Source of the DNA: Macrococcoides caseolyticum
Lineage (GTDB): Bacteria; Bacillota; Bacilli; Staphylococcales; Staphylococcaceae
Reading direction: 5' to 3'
Assembly (NCBI RefSeq): GCF_002902665.1
Contig: NZ_PPRM01000008.1
Coordinates: 62,001 to 126,000 of the forward strand
DNA length: 64,000 bases
The position numbers and the translations under genes are program-made. Of this stretch, positions 22,202 to 32,247 are shown piece after piece. Under the pieces are notes generated by a model. That model was given only the letters and a program-made list of their open reading frames with translations, was not told the origin of the DNA and made no database searches. The number at the start of each line of letters is the position of its first letter. Positions within the stretch are counted from its first letter, which is position 1.

Positions 22202-23371
22202 CTATTTAGCTTCTTTTACTAATTCAACGATTTTTTGTGCACCTTCAGCCATTGTGCTTGCAGGTGTAATTGCTAATCCTGAATTACCTAGAATTTCTTT
22301 ACCTTGATCCACGTTTGTACCTTCTAAACGTACTACTAATGGAATTGTTAATTCTAATTCTTTCGCTGCTGCAACAACACCTTCAGCGATAACATCACAC
22401 TTCATGATGCCACCGAAGATATTAACGAAAATACCTTCAACCTTCTCATCACCTAAAATGATCTTGAATGCTTCAGTAACTTTCTCTTTCGTTGCGCCGC
22501 CCCCTACATCAAGGAAGTTCGCCGGATTTCCGCCGAAATGATTAATTGTATCCATCGTCGCCATTGCAAGACCGGCACCGTTTACCATACAACCGATATT
22601 TCCATCTAAAGCGATATACGATAAATCATATTTAGATGCTTCAATTTCCTTTGGATCCTCTTCATCTAAATCGCGTAATTCCATCACGTCTTTTTGACGG
22701 AATAATGCATTTGCATCAAAGTTGATTTTAGCATCAAGCGCTAACACTTCACCGTCGCCTGTCGTTACAAGCGGGTTAATTTCAATAATAGATGCATCTT
22801 TCTTCATGAATACATCATATAAACCTAACATAATTTTTACTGCTTTATTTACAGATTCTTTCGGAATGTTAATGTTAAATGCTAAACGACGTGCCTGATA
22901 AGGCATTAATCCAACAACTGGATCGATCACTTCTTTGAAGATTTTTTCAGGCGTTGCTTCAGCAACCTCTTCAATTTCAGTTCCACCTTCTTCAGACCCC
23001 ATTAATACTACGCTATCTGTAGCACGGTCTAGTACGAACCCTAAATAATATTCTTTTTTAATATCGCATCCTTCTTCAACAAGAAGACGTTTAACTTCCT
23101 TACCTTCAGGACCAGTTTGATGCGTAACTAATACTTTTCCAAGTAATTCTTTCGCGTAGCTTTCAACTTCGTCTAAAGATTTTGCAATCTTAACACCACC
23201 AGCTTTACCACGGCCACCAGCGTGAATTTGAGCTTTAACGACGTAAACCCCTTCTTTTAGACCTTTAGCTACTTCAACTGCTTCTTCAGGTGTATAAGCA
23301 ACAGAACCGTTCGGAACTGCTACACCCATAGAGCGAAAAATTTCTTTCCCTTGATACTCATGGATATTCAT
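22202..23371 (-). CDS. sucC: Succinyl-CoA synthetase beta subunit
   Basis: ATP-grasp subunit that binds nucleotide and partners Suc[18 protein letters not shown] start, [12 protein letters not shown] near residue 50, and [18 protein letters not shown] near 260 are typical. The ATG at 23371 (389 residues) follows AGGAGGA; an ATG 8 codons upstream is less likely. The promoter carries a CcpA-site-like sequence, consistent with catabolite repression of TCA genes. Confidence 0.96.
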   Translation of the reverse strand: MNIHEYQGKEIFRSMGVAVPNGSVAYTPEEAVEVAKGLKEGVYVVKAQIHAGGRGKAGGVKIAKSLDEVESYAKELLGKVLVTHQTGPEGKEVKRLLVEEGCDIKKEYYLGFVLDRATDSVVLMGSEEGGTEIEEVAEATPEKIFKEVIDPVVGLMPYQARRLAFNINIPKESVNKAVKIMLGLYDVFMKKDASIIEINPLVTTGDGEVLALDAKINFDANALFRQKDVMELRDLDEEDPKEIEASKYDLSYIALDGNIGCMVNGAGLAMATMDTINHFGGNPANFLDVGGGATKEKVTEAFKIILGDEKVEGIFVNIFGGIMKCDVIAEGVVAAAKELELTIPLVVRLEGTNVDQGKEILGNSGLAITPASTMAEGAQKIVELVKEAK

Positions 23372-23414
23372 TGTCCATCCTCCTATAATGCGCATTAATT
23401 TAGCTTACGTTCCA

Positions 23415-23443
23415 ATTATAAAAAATGAAAGCGCTATTGTAAA
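23415..23443 (-). promoter_or_regulatory. sucCD promoter with cre-like site in the spacer
   Basis: Minus strand TTTACA (23443-23438), 17 bases, TATAAT (23420-23415). Plus-strand TGAAAGCGCTATTG at 23426-23439 matches 12 of 14 positions of the CcpA cre consensus as I recall it (TGWAARCGYTWNCW). Confidence 0.65.
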
Positions 23444-23454
23444 CCGCAAACGCT

Positions 23455-23490
23455 TAAAAAACAGACAATTACGACAGTTTCGTAATTGTC
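23455..23490 (-). terminator. Intrinsic terminator overlapping the end of rnhB
   Basis: Ten-base arms 23464-23473 and 23481-23490 with a 7-base loop contain the rnhB stop codon; followed by TGTTTTTT on the minus strand. Confidence 0.85.
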
Positions 23491-24263
23491 TTTGCGTGTT
23501 CTTCTGTTTTTATCATTGATTTAATCGGCTCGAATGATTTGCGATGATGCGCAGTTATCCCATACTGCATTAAACCATCTAAATGTCTTTTAGTACCATA
23601 TCCAGCATTACGGTTAAAATTATAGTAAGGAAATTCCTCATGAATCTCTTCCATCAGGTGATCGCGATAAACTTTCGCAATCACACTTGCTGCAGCGATA
23701 GAAACACTTTTAGCATCACCTTTAATGATTGATTCTTCAATTAAACCTGTATTCAGTTTCATCGCATCTATCAGTAGTACGTCAGGCTTTACGGGTAACT
23801 TATCTATCGCTCTATGCATCGCAAGTTTCGTTGCTTCATATATATTAAATTTATCAATTTCCTCCACACTTGCTACACCTATCGCATATGTAACCGACTG
23901 TGTTAATGCTTCATAAAGCGATGCCCTCTTGTGCTTTGATAACTGTTTCGAATCATTTAACCCAATATAGTGATGGCCATCGTTTAAGATGACAGCACAT
24001 GCGATAACTGGACCCGCTAATGGACCACGTCCAACCTCATCAATACCACAAACGACTTTCCCGTTATAGCGACGTTCATATTCGAGCATTTGTTCATATT
24101 CGTGTATCGCTTGAGTTTCCTGCGCTATTTGTTTTACTCTCGTCTGCTTCACTTTTAACGCGCCACTTCTCGACTCTTCTTCAAAAAAATCAATAAGTTC
24201 TGCTTGATTCATCTCTCTTACCTTTTCTTTAAGTAAAGCGATTGTGTAGTCATTACTCTTCAT
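23469..24263 (-). CDS. rnhB: Ribonuclease HII
   Basis: Removes RNA from RNA-DNA hybrids, including single misincorporated ribonucleotides. [12 protein letters not shown] near residue 75 carries the catalytic Asp-Glu pair, with LLIDAMKLN and [16 protein letters not shown] later. 264 residues from the ATG at 24263, the best spaced of three adjacent candidates (TTG, ATG, ATG) behind AGAGGT. It overlaps the end of rbgA by 11 bases, so translation is likely coupled. Confidence 0.94.
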   Translation of the reverse strand: MKSNDYTIALLKEKVREMNQAELIDFFEEESRSGALKVKQTRVKQIAQETQAIHEYEQMLEYERRYNGKVVCGIDEVGRGPLAGPVIACAVILNDGHHYIGLNDSKQLSKHKRASLYEALTQSVTYAIGVASVEEIDKFNIYEATKLAMHRAIDKLPVKPDVLLIDAMKLNTGLIEESIIKGDAKSVSIAAASVIAKVYRDHLMEEIHEEFPYYNFNRNAGYGTKRHLDGLMQYGITAHHRKSFEPIKSMIKTEEHAKTITKLS

Positions 24264-25125
24264 CATCAACCTCTAACATTGAAATATGATCGAATGTATA
24301 TTTTCCAATTTTTTCGTTACGTATATCTCTTATAAGCAATTCTACAACCGATTCATAATCTATTTCATTACCCTTTAACTTTAGACCTCGACTTCTGCCG
24401 ATCGCATCAAATACTTCAATATACGGCGTATCTGCTGTGACATCAATATTATAGTGCTTGTTAAATGTGTTCAGGTCTCTTTCCTGCAAAAATGAGATCC
24501 CATATATAGCGACTTCATCTAGATGAACAATGCTATCTTTGATTGCACCTGCTAAACTTAGTTTTTTACCGACGGTCTGATCCTCAAACTTTGGCCATAA
24601 AATCCCGGGTGTATCTAATAGTTCCAATGTCTTTCCAACCTTAATCCACTGCTGTTTCTTTGTAACCCCTGGCATATTCCCTGTCTTTGCGATTGATTTC
24701 TTTGCAAGGCGATTAATTAAAGTTGATTTACCCACATTTGGAATGCCGACAATCATTGCACGAATTGCACGTGGGCGTAACCCTTTTTGCTTCATGCGCT
24801 CAAACTTTTCTTGCGTAACGATTTCTGCCGCTTTCGTAACTTGAGATAAATTTTTACCATTTTTACTGTCAATGAGCACAGGATAAAAGCCCTGTTCCTC
24901 AAAATATGACATCCACTTTTTTGTTTCATTTAAATTTGCCATATCCATCTTATTTAATAATACGACACGCGGTTTATCCTTGATTACTTCATCAATCATC
25001 GGGTTACGTGAAGAGTAAGGGATACGTGCGTCAACAAGCTCAAATACTACATCCACGAGCTTAAGCTGCTCTGTAACTTCTCTCCTTGCCTTTGCCATAT
25101 GTCCTGGGAACCATTGTATTGCCAT
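24253..25125 (-). CDS. rbgA: Ribosome biogenesis GTPase RbgA (YlqF)
   Basis: Circularly permuted GTPase needed for late 50S assembly. The motif order shows the permutation: G4 NKMD near residue 58 precedes G1 [14 protein letters not shown] near 125 and G3 DTPGILWP near 172. 290 residues. N-terminus [14 protein letters not shown] is characteristic. Head of the rbgA-rnhB pair and divergent from the glycosylation cassette. Confidence 0.95.
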   Translation of the reverse strand: MAIQWFPGHMAKARREVTEQLKLVDVVFELVDARIPYSSRNPMIDEVIKDKPRVVLLNKMDMANLNETKKWMSYFEEQGFYPVLIDSKNGKNLSQVTKAAEIVTQEKFERMKQKGLRPRAIRAMIVGIPNVGKSTLINRLAKKSIAKTGNMPGVTKKQQWIKVGKTLELLDTPGILWPKFEDQTVGKKLSLAGAIKDSIVHLDEVAIYGISFLQERDLNTFNKHYNIDVTADTPYIEVFDAIGRSRGLKLKGNEIDYESVVELLIRDIRNEKIGKYTFDHISMLEVDDEE

Positions 25126-25186
25126 AATTTCACTTCTTTCCAGTTATTTGATTTAATCATCATACAAAGTACGCTTTACTTCATTG

Positions 25187-25230
25187 TATGTTAAAATATC
25201 TTTATGATTTATAATTAATATTTTAACATA
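25187..25230. promoter_or_regulatory. Long inverted repeat between rbgA and the glycosylation cassette
   Basis: Perfect 13-base arms (25187-25199 and 25218-25230) enclose an 18-base spacer that contains TATAAT at 25210-25215. A second dyad, CATACAA/TTGTATG (25161-25167 and 25184-25190), overlaps its left arm. The -35 region opposite the TATAAT is poor. Looks like an operator for a dimeric regulator of one or both divergent transcripts. Confidence 0.55.
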
Positions 25231-25247
25231 TTACGTAAGGAGTCTTT

Positions 25248-26204
25248 ATGCTAATTTCACTCATTGCACCAATTTATAATGAAGAGAAGAATATCCAGCT
25301 ACTTACTGAACAGATTGATGCTGTGATGCATAATAACAACTATAACTATGAACTCATACTCGTCAATGATGGAAGTAAAGATCGTTCTTTATCAATCATA
25401 AAAGAGCAGGCAATCCTTTTTCCTCAAATAAGGTATATTTCCTTTTCTCGTAATTTCGGTAAAGAGTCTGCCATGATTGCTGGACTCAATGCAGCTCGTG
25501 GAGACTGTGCTGTTATTTTAGATGCTGATTTTCAACACCCTCCTGAACGCATACCGGAGATGATTCATTATTATGAAGAAGGGTATGACCAGGTGGTCAT
25601 GCGCAGAGACCGTTCAGGAGAGCATGCTATCAGAAAATACCCAACTCAGTTATTTTACAAAATTATTAACAATGCAGTTGATATTCAGCTGACAGATGGT
25701 GAAGGTGATTTTCGGCTTATCTCAAGACGCGTGATTGATAGCATCCTTTCCTTAAAAGAATATAACCGATTTTCTAAAGGAATATTTGAATGGGTAGGTT
25801 TCAGCAAAAAAACATTGAACTTTAAAAATATCGAACGTTTTGAAGGTCAGTCTTCATTCTCTCCAAAAAGACTGATCGATTATGCAATTGACGGTATTAT
25901 CAGCTATAACAATAAACCATTACGTCTTTGCTTCCATTTTGGCGCACTCACTATGACATTATGTTTACTCTATATATTGATCACTTTCATACAAATTATG
26001 CGCCACGGCGTAGAGTCCCCTGGATATTTCACAATCATTGCATCGGTATTATTTCTTGGTTCCGTTCAACTGTTTGGCCTTGGCATTATCGGCGAATATA
26101 TCGGTCGGATCTATTATGAGACAAAAGGTCGACCTCACTACATCATTAGCGAAACTAATATTAGAGAAAGTGATATACAGGAGAAAGTGAGAACACGCAT
26201 ATGA
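25248..26204 (+). CDS. Family 2 glycosyltransferase, CsbB-like (polyprenyl-phosphate sugar transferase)
   Basis: Predicted to move a sugar from a nucleotide donor onto undecaprenyl phosphate on the cytoplasmic side. GT2 core: LIAPIYNEEKN at 5-15, VNDGSKD near 40, DAD metal motif at about 91-93, and NRFSKGIFEWVGF near 180. Two C-terminal membrane helices (about 228-252 and 262-288) anchor it. 318 residues; AAGGAG precedes ATG. Closest family I recognise is CsbB of the lipoteichoic acid glycosylation system; a GtrB or dolichol-phosphate-mannose-synthase-like role is the alternative. The next gene overlaps by 4 bases. Confidence 0.85.
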   Translation: MLISLIAPIYNEEKNIQLLTEQIDAVMHNNNYNYELILVNDGSKDRSLSIIKEQAILFPQIRYISFSRNFGKESAMIAGLNAARGDCAVILDADFQHPPERIPEMIHYYEEGYDQVVMRRDRSGEHAIRKYPTQLFYKIINNAVDIQLTDGEGDFRLISRRVIDSILSLKEYNRFSKGIFEWVGFSKKTLNFKNIERFEGQSSFSPKRLIDYAIDGIISYNNKPLRLCFHFGALTMTLCLLYILITFIQIMRHGVESPGYFTIIASVLFLGSVQLFGLGIIGEYIGRIYYETKGRPHYIISETNIRESDIQEKVRTRI

Positions 26205-26578
26205 TAAATCGTTACAGCCGGCTGATCAAGTTTGTCATCGTAGGTGTCGTTAATACAATCAATTATTACCTTGTCTATCTACTATTATTAAAGGTTTTAC
26301 ATTTAGGTTATTTATCGAGTCATCTAACGGGATTTCTCGTGTCATTTATCATTTCTTATTTTTTAAACTGTTATGTTGTATATAAAGTAAAACCAACTTT
26401 AAAAAAGTTGATCCAGTTTCCCTTGACACAGGTTGTAAATATGGGCATACAGACATTGCTGCTCTTTATATTTGTAGACCTATCACACTTCAATAATGTT
26501 TATGCCCCTTTCCCTGCATTAGTATTTACGATACCTATTACTTATTTCGTTACAACTTATATCTTAACAAAGGAGTAA
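26201..26578 (+). CDS. GtrA family membrane protein (GtcA-like)
   Basis: Small protein of 125 residues with four hydrophobic segments and the GtrA-family opening RLIKFVIVGVVNTINYYLVY near residue 6. Members are thought to flip polyprenyl-phosphate-linked sugars across the membrane. Its ATG overlaps the stop of the glycosyltransferase (ATGA), so translation is coupled. By position it corresponds to GtcA in the CsbB-GtcA-YfhO system. Confidence 0.85.
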   Translation: MINRYSRLIKFVIVGVVNTINYYLVYLLLLKVLHLGYLSSHLTGFLVSFIISYFLNCYVVYKVKPTLKKLIQFPLTQVVNMGIQTLLLFIFVDLSHFNNVYAPFPALVFTIPITYFVTTYILTKE

Positions 26579-26581
26579 ATG

Positions 26582-29176
26582 ATGAAAAACAACAGAAAAA
26601 TATTTATTCCAATAATTGCCTTGATGCTTGCTGTCTTTGGGCATAGTTATTATATTTACCGTTTTTTGCAGGATGGTACAATTTTTACAGGTCCAAATGA
26701 TGGATTAGAACAAATGCTACCGATGCAGCTTTATCTTTATAAGAAATTTATTAATGGTGAGTTCTTCTACAGTATGGATTTCGGTCTCGGTGGAGATTAT
26801 TTTACAGATTTATCATATTACTATTCAACAAATATTATTTACTTTATAAACATCATATGCGTCTCGTTTCTAGATTTATTTTTCAACTTTAAAACGGATA
26901 GTATTTCCTTTTGGGCCAAAAACGCTTTTTACGTTTCTATCGTTAAATCTGCTATCGCTATTATTTTCAGTTACCTATACTTTAGAAAGATTCGTCTGGA
27001 AAGATCATCAGCTATGCTTGCTGCCTTTTTATTTGTCATGTCCGCTATATATTTCAGATTTACTTTGTACTGGTCATTTTTTAGCGATGTCTTTATTTTT
27101 TTACCACTTATGTTGCTTGGGATTGAATATTTCATTCAGAATAAGAAACACTCTATATTTATCATTGCAGCAGCACTTATATTTATCAACAATTTCTATT
27201 TCGCATATTATCACCTGCTTGCAGGGCTTATCTATTTTATTGCAAGAAATATATTCAGATCAAAATATGATGTCGTGCCGCGTAAAACACAGTGGCTTCA
27301 TTTCATTATCATGTCGATTATCGGATTATTAATCAGCAGTGTGTTCTTCTTCTATGGCGTTAAGAGCTTCCTACAAAATGAACGTGCGCCATATAAAGCG
27401 GGTATTTCTTTATTTGATTCTTTTGATCAAAATGCAAATATTTTCTATGACAATTACTTAGTCATTGTATTATTCTTAACGGTTCAGGCCATCTTTACCT
27501 TTAAATTATATGATAATTATTTTTACAGATTCTTTAGTATCATGTCGATTATCTTTATGTGTTTCAGCCTTACACCCTTTATAGATACTGTATTCAATGG
27601 ATTCAGCGCTCCGCAAAAACGCTGGCATTATTTAATCTCTTTTTTCACAAGCGGTCTGATTGGAATGTATTTGATGCACTTTAGAACAATCACTGTAAAA
27701 CATTATCTCATCTCCATTATTCCTGGGATATCGATTGTCTTTGCGAGTCATTTTATGATTCATAAAGCGGTGAGCTGGGTATATATTGTTCCGATCATCA
27801 CTATCATCGGATTATTAGTATTGATCGTAAAGGATAAAAAACAGCAGCAGGCGCTCTATATTTCTATGATTATCCTAATTCTTATCTTCAACTGGGACAT
27901 CATTCGAGTGCATAATAAACTGGATAATTATAATCCGGGTATCAATGATCGTGCGAAGATGAACTATATTGTATCAAGTGTTTATGATTCACCTTTGCAG
28001 CAGCACATTATCGATCAGCTAAAACAAAAGACGAAAGCTGACGAACGTATCGACTGGAGGGTGCTTGAACAAGATAACACACCGATGTATCAAGGGTTTA
28101 AAGGTGTAAGTCTGTATTCAAGTATATTCGATGGTGCTTTAGTCGATTTCTATTTTAAGGACATGAAGATTAATCTGAAGGAGGAGTCAGTCAGTCGATA
28201 CTCTACCTTCCAGTCAAGAAGCAACCTTGAATCATTGTTCAATGTCAAGTATCTCGTTCGTAAAGCATATCAGTCTGACGTACCTGAAAACTTTAAACTC
28301 GTTCAGAATGACGGGAAATATAAAGTTTATGAGAACACACAGACCATTCCTTTTGTCAGGATTACAAATAAATTTGTCAATACTAGGGATATCACCGAAA
28401 TTATCGACCGAGAACATGCGATGATGGAAGGTATTGTTTCAGAAGACGAACCTACAAGCTATCCTTTCAAGAAAAATAAAAATTTAATCGATAAGGTAGA
28501 CATCAATACAAGCGGGTCAAATTGGCTTACCCAGAACGAGAAGCTTAAAGTCAATCCTCCAAGTGGTGGATTAATCATCGAAATCCCTAGAAACTTACAG
28601 CAACAATACAAGGACTTCTATGTCGATATGCACGTTGAAATCATTTCACCTATCACAAATCATCAGATTAATGTGAACAAATATGCCAATAATCGTCTTT
28701 TCCAGACAAGTAAGTATCGTACACATTATGATGATTTGCTGTATCGTGTAAAATCACCTGAGAACGGAAAGATTCTAATCGGTCTGACACCTGGTACTTA
28801 TAAACTGAAAATCAACGGTATTTATGGTGAAGATTATAAACAGCTGAAGAGTATAAAGAAAGCAATCGACTATAAGTTTAAAGATGAAGGTAATAAAATG
28901 ACTATCACCCTAGAATCTTCTAAAGATGGCACGATGGTTGTTCCTATCATTCATCGTGATGGCATGAAGGCTTACGTGGATGGAAAGAAAGCAGAGGTAA
29001 AACGAGGCAATTATATTATGACAACGATCCCAGTAACCAAGGACACAAAGGAAGTTGTCCTAAAATACACGCCTCCATACTTTTATCTCATGATAGTATT
29101 GTCATTGATGGGTATCATCCTGGCTGTACTCTACATTAAATTTACGAGGTTAACTAAAGATGAGACAAAGATTTAA
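26582..29176 (+). CDS. YfhO family membrane glycosyltransferase, first copy
   Basis: Large polytopic protein (864 residues) of the YfhO family, GT-C type, which in Bacillus and Staphylococcus is required to put sugars on lipoteichoic acid outside the cell. N-terminal helix, then an extracytoplasmic loop with the acidic motif TGPNDGLEQMLP near residue 36, about a dozen membrane segments to residue 440, a long soluble outer domain with DREHAMMEG near 615, and a final membrane helix preceded by YTPPYFYLM. Two adjacent ATGs exist; the second has better spacing from AGGAG. 3' end overlaps the next gene by 17 bases. Confidence 0.87.
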   Translation: MKNNRKIFIPIIALMLAVFGHSYYIYRFLQDGTIFTGPNDGLEQMLPMQLYLYKKFINGEFFYSMDFGLGGDYFTDLSYYYSTNIIYFINIICVSFLDLFFNFKTDSISFWAKNAFYVSIVKSAIAIIFSYLYFRKIRLERSSAMLAAFLFVMSAIYFRFTLYWSFFSDVFIFLPLMLLGIEYFIQNKKHSIFIIAAALIFINNFYFAYYHLLAGLIYFIARNIFRSKYDVVPRKTQWLHFIIMSIIGLLISSVFFFYGVKSFLQNERAPYKAGISLFDSFDQNANIFYDNYLVIVLFLTVQAIFTFKLYDNYFYRFFSIMSIIFMCFSLTPFIDTVFNGFSAPQKRWHYLISFFTSGLIGMYLMHFRTITVKHYLISIIPGISIVFASHFMIHKAVSWVYIVPIITIIGLLVLIVKDKKQQQALYISMIILILIFNWDIIRVHNKLDNYNPGINDRAKMNYIVSSVYDSPLQQHIIDQLKQKTKADERIDWRVLEQDNTPMYQGFKGVSLYSSIFDGALVDFYFKDMKINLKEESVSRYSTFQSRSNLESLFNVKYLVRKAYQSDVPENFKLVQNDGKYKVYENTQTIPFVRITNKFVNTRDITEIIDREHAMMEGIVSEDEPTSYPFKKNKNLIDKVDINTSGSNWLTQNEKLKVNPPSGGLIIEIPRNLQQQYKDFYVDMHVEIISPITNHQINVNKYANNRLFQTSKYRTHYDDLLYRVKSPENGKILIGLTPGTYKLKINGIYGEDYKQLKSIKKAIDYKFKDEGNKMTITLESSKDGTMVVPIIHRDGMKAYVDGKKAEVKRGNYIMTTIPVTKDTKEVVLKYTPPYFYLMIVLSLMGIILAVLYIKFTRLTKDETKI

Positions 29177-31739
29177 GCGTTATCCCAATATATCTATATT
29201 GCTTGTTTCAATACTATGTGCATGTATTGCACATAGTATCGTCCTTTTTCGTATGTTTGACCGTGGGACGTTGTTCACCGGCAAGGGTGATGGTATCGCA
29301 CAGATGCTGCCATTTCAGATGTATCTTTATAATAAGTTCTCTCATTTTCATTTCTTCTATGATATGGACTTTGGCATCGGTGGAGACTTTTTTAAAAGTC
29401 TTTCTTATTATTATTCTACATCGCCGATAACATATTTAAATTTTATCTGTATCTATATTGGAGATATTTTTTTATCCTATGATGTGACTGACCCAGTATT
29501 CTGGGCAAAAAATCAAATTTTCATTTCAATCATCAAACTATCACTTATATTTTTTGTGACTTATAAATTTTTAAGATATATGAATATAAACCGCTATGCC
29601 GCATTTACCGGCAGTTTTATTTATGGCTGGTCAACAGTGTACTACTTCTTTACATTTACATGGAGCTTCTTTAGTGATGTAATGCTGTGGCTCCCAATGA
29701 CAATCTTTGGTCTCGAACGACTATTCAGAGAAAGAAAGCCACTTCTTTTTATAATTGCAGTTGCACTGACACTGCATGCTAACTTTTATTTTAGCTACTA
29801 TGAATTTATTTTCGTATCTGTATATTTTTTATATAGATCGATCTTCAGTAAAGATGATGATCTATTGCGCTTAAAAGACAAGCTGATTACAGGTAGCATT
29901 AGTGGCATCCTTGCACTGATGGTCAGCAGTGTCGGATTTTTCACTGGTGCTACAAGCTATTTAATGAATGACAGAACACTACCCTCGATTAAGCTCAATC
30001 CTATCATTGACATGGTCGGTTTCTATAATTTATTCTACGATGGCTATTATGTCGTTATTTCAGCAGTGGCTGTTATCGCTTTAGCGACGTTTGTATTGTA
30101 TAAGCATTATGATTATAGACTTTATGCGATACTTTCTATTATCTTTATGATCGGTTCTTTAAGCCCATATTTTGATAGTTTCTTTAACGGATTCTCAATC
30201 GATCAGAGAAGATGGGTCTATCTACTTGTATTTACGACTTCCGTTCTAGCAGCGATCTATCTTGATAAATTAAGCGAACTTAAAATGAAGTCATTTCTAA
30301 TTTCTTTAATACCGGCACTATTCATCTATCCTGTTTCTGTAATTGGTCACGAGAAGTTTCTGATCTGGCTGATCTATATTCCAATATTCTGTATACTGAC
30401 TGGATTTTATATCTATAACAAAAAAAGATATCTGTATATACTCACACATGCCGTTATTTTTATCATGACCAATTTCTTTGTATATGAATATATGACCGAA
30501 CAGATTGATACGTTGCATCCTGAAAAGGAGCGAAATATCGAATATATTACAGGTAAAACTTATCAATCACCGATTCAAAATAGAATTATCGATGAAATTA
30601 AAGCGGTACAAAAGCCGGGTGACCGTATTGACTGGCAGACCTCGATCACACATAATACACCTATGTTAATGCAGTTCAATGGGATAAAATTATATTCAAG
30701 TATCTTCAACAAAGATATCTATAAGTTCTATGACAAAGATCTAAATATTACGATGGATACCGATAGTAACTCTATTTACTATCGTCTTGGTGAACGTGCA
30801 AACTTAAATAGCTTGTTTAATGTCAATCAGATTATCAGAATCAATGAAACGATGACTATCCCCTATGGGTATGCTCGTGGTAATCTTTATGCTGAGAATG
30901 ATCTGTCGCAAAAGTACTATGTCTATAATAATACTCATAGACTTCCATTCGTTCGTGTCACCGATAAAGTATATAATACAAAAGAACTGAATCAGCCTAT
31001 AGATAGAGAGCATGCAATGCTAAATGGTGTCGTACTTGAAGGTAAGGGCGACAGCAAGATTAAAACACAGAAGAACTTACTGAAAGATGCAGAGCCACAA
31101 TTGCGTAATGCGATACTTCAGGGGAATAAACTTATTGTGAATCAGGAAAACGGCGGCATCACTTATAAACTTGATAGCAAGAAAATCAATAAATATAAGG
31201 ATCTATATGTAACTTTAAAGATTGAATCAAAGACAGCAACAGATTATCATTATGTCTGGATCAATGAAATTTATCAGTCAAGAAAACCTTTGAATGATGA
31301 TTATCGCCGATTTAATCCTGTAATCACGTTAAAAGTCAAAGCAACAAATATTATCGATCTAAAATTAAAGACAGGTACTTATAACTATAAACTTCTTGGA
31401 ATATATGGAGAGGATTATCAACAATTAACAGAAGCATCAAAGAATACAAATACACATTTGTTTAAGAAGAATAAAGACAAGATGGAAATTACACTTGCTC
31501 AGCATAAAGCAGGCTATGTGGTTATACCCGTTCCATTTTTAGAAGGTATGACTGCTGAAGCTGATGGTAAAAAAGCTCAGATTTCTGAAGGGAACTATTT
31601 AATGACGGCCGTTAAGGTTGATGCTGATACAAAACATATAACGATTAAATATACACCACCATATTTCCAGTTAATGCAGATAATTTCTATTATAGGCATG
31701 CTTCTTACCTTCTTATATATTCGTTATTTAAACAAATAG
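29160..31739 (+). CDS. YfhO family membrane glycosyltransferase, second copy
   Basis: 859 residues, collinear with the preceding gene: TGKGDGIAQMLPFQMYLYNK near residue 40, DMDFGIGGDFF, FSDVMLWLPM, DGFS/NGFSIDQRRW, IDREHAMLNGV near 615, GEDYQQL and YTPPYFQLM before the last helix. It is a tandem paralogue rather than a fragment: full length, no frameshift, clearly diverged. GAGG lies about 10 bases before ATG. S. aureus, as I recall, has one yfhO at this position next to rplS; here there are two, with the partner genes beside them. Confidence 0.87.
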   Translation: MRQRFKRYPNISILLVSILCACIAHSIVLFRMFDRGTLFTGKGDGIAQMLPFQMYLYNKFSHFHFFYDMDFGIGGDFFKSLSYYYSTSPITYLNFICIYIGDIFLSYDVTDPVFWAKNQIFISIIKLSLIFFVTYKFLRYMNINRYAAFTGSFIYGWSTVYYFFTFTWSFFSDVMLWLPMTIFGLERLFRERKPLLFIIAVALTLHANFYFSYYEFIFVSVYFLYRSIFSKDDDLLRLKDKLITGSISGILALMVSSVGFFTGATSYLMNDRTLPSIKLNPIIDMVGFYNLFYDGYYVVISAVAVIALATFVLYKHYDYRLYAILSIIFMIGSLSPYFDSFFNGFSIDQRRWVYLLVFTTSVLAAIYLDKLSELKMKSFLISLIPALFIYPVSVIGHEKFLIWLIYIPIFCILTGFYIYNKKRYLYILTHAVIFIMTNFFVYEYMTEQIDTLHPEKERNIEYITGKTYQSPIQNRIIDEIKAVQKPGDRIDWQTSITHNTPMLMQFNGIKLYSSIFNKDIYKFYDKDLNITMDTDSNSIYYRLGERANLNSLFNVNQIIRINETMTIPYGYARGNLYAENDLSQKYYVYNNTHRLPFVRVTDKVYNTKELNQPIDREHAMLNGVVLEGKGDSKIKTQKNLLKDAEPQLRNAILQGNKLIVNQENGGITYKLDSKKINKYKDLYVTLKIESKTATDYHYVWINEIYQSRKPLNDDYRRFNPVITLKVKATNIIDLKLKTGTYNYKLLGIYGEDYQQLTEASKNTNTHLFKKNKDKMEITLAQHKAGYVVIPVPFLEGMTAEADGKKAQISEGNYLMTAVKVDADTKHITIKYTPPYFQLMQIISIIGMLLTFLYIRYLNK

Positions 31740-31766
31740 AGCTAGAGACATAAGTCTCTAGCTCTG
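31737..31766. terminator. Terminator between the convergent yfhO cassette and rplS
   Basis: Twelve-base arms 31738-31749 and 31754-31765 with a 4-base loop, overlapping the stop of the second YfhO gene. T-richness on both sides is modest, so it may serve both convergent transcripts. Confidence 0.75.
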
Positions 31767-31777
31767 TTTGTCTAATA

Positions 31778-32125
31778 TTAGCGAATTTCTTTAATACGTG
31801 CAGCTTTACCACGTAAGCTACGTAAGTAGTACAATTTAGCACGACGTACTTTACCACGACGTAATACTTCAATTTTCTCGATCTTAGGTGTATGTACAGG
31901 GAATGTACGTTCAACACCAACACCGTATGAAATTTTACGAACTGTGAAAGTTTCAGAAATTCCACCACCGCGACGTTTGATTACTACACCTTCGAAAACC
32001 TGGATACGTTCGCGAGTTCCCTCAACGATACGTACGTGAACTTTTAAAGTGTCACCAGGACGGAATGCAGGAATGTCTGTACGTAATTGTTCTTTTGTCA
32101 CTGCTTCGATTAATTTGTTATTCAT
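31778..32125 (-). CDS. rplS: 50S ribosomal protein L19
   Basis: Large-subunit protein near the subunit interface. 115 residues, the usual length. [29 protein letters not shown] near residue 20 and the C-terminal [18 protein letters not shown] are family hallmarks. It follows trmD with a structured leader between, and is the last gene of the rimM-trmD-rplS group. Confidence 0.98.
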   Translation of the reverse strand: MNNKLIEAVTKEQLRTDIPAFRPGDTLKVHVRIVEGTRERIQVFEGVVIKRRGGGISETFTVRKISYGVGVERTFPVHTPKIEKIEVLRRGKVRRAKLYYLRSLRGKAARIKEIR

Positions 32126-32132
32126 TTTATCT

Positions 32133-32172
32133 TCTCCTTCTGCCTATGTTCTTAAGTCTTCGCTCAGCGGAT
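32133..32172 (-). promoter_or_regulatory. Candidate L19 leader of rplS
   Basis: The minus strand just before the rplS start carries ATCCGCTGAGCG ... GACTTAAGAACATAGG followed by AGAAGGAG. This resembles the Firmicute L19 autoregulatory leader as I remember it. A GTGTG/CACAC hairpin lies just upstream (about 32187-32199). Confidence 0.45.
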
Positions 32173-32247
32173 CATAGTGATTTATGTGTGATTCACACTT
32201 TTAAAATAATATCATATTTCACTGTGTAAAGCAATATATATTGACAT

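Noticed and set aside
26582-31739. Two YfhO genes as one gene split by a frameshift
   Set aside because: Each is full length and they are collinear with one another along their whole lengths, so it is duplication, not a split gene.
31705-31968. 87-codon minus-strand reading frame overlapping the rplS 3' end and the second YfhO 3' end
   Set aside because: Different frame from L19, no ribosome binding site, composition of a shadow frame.
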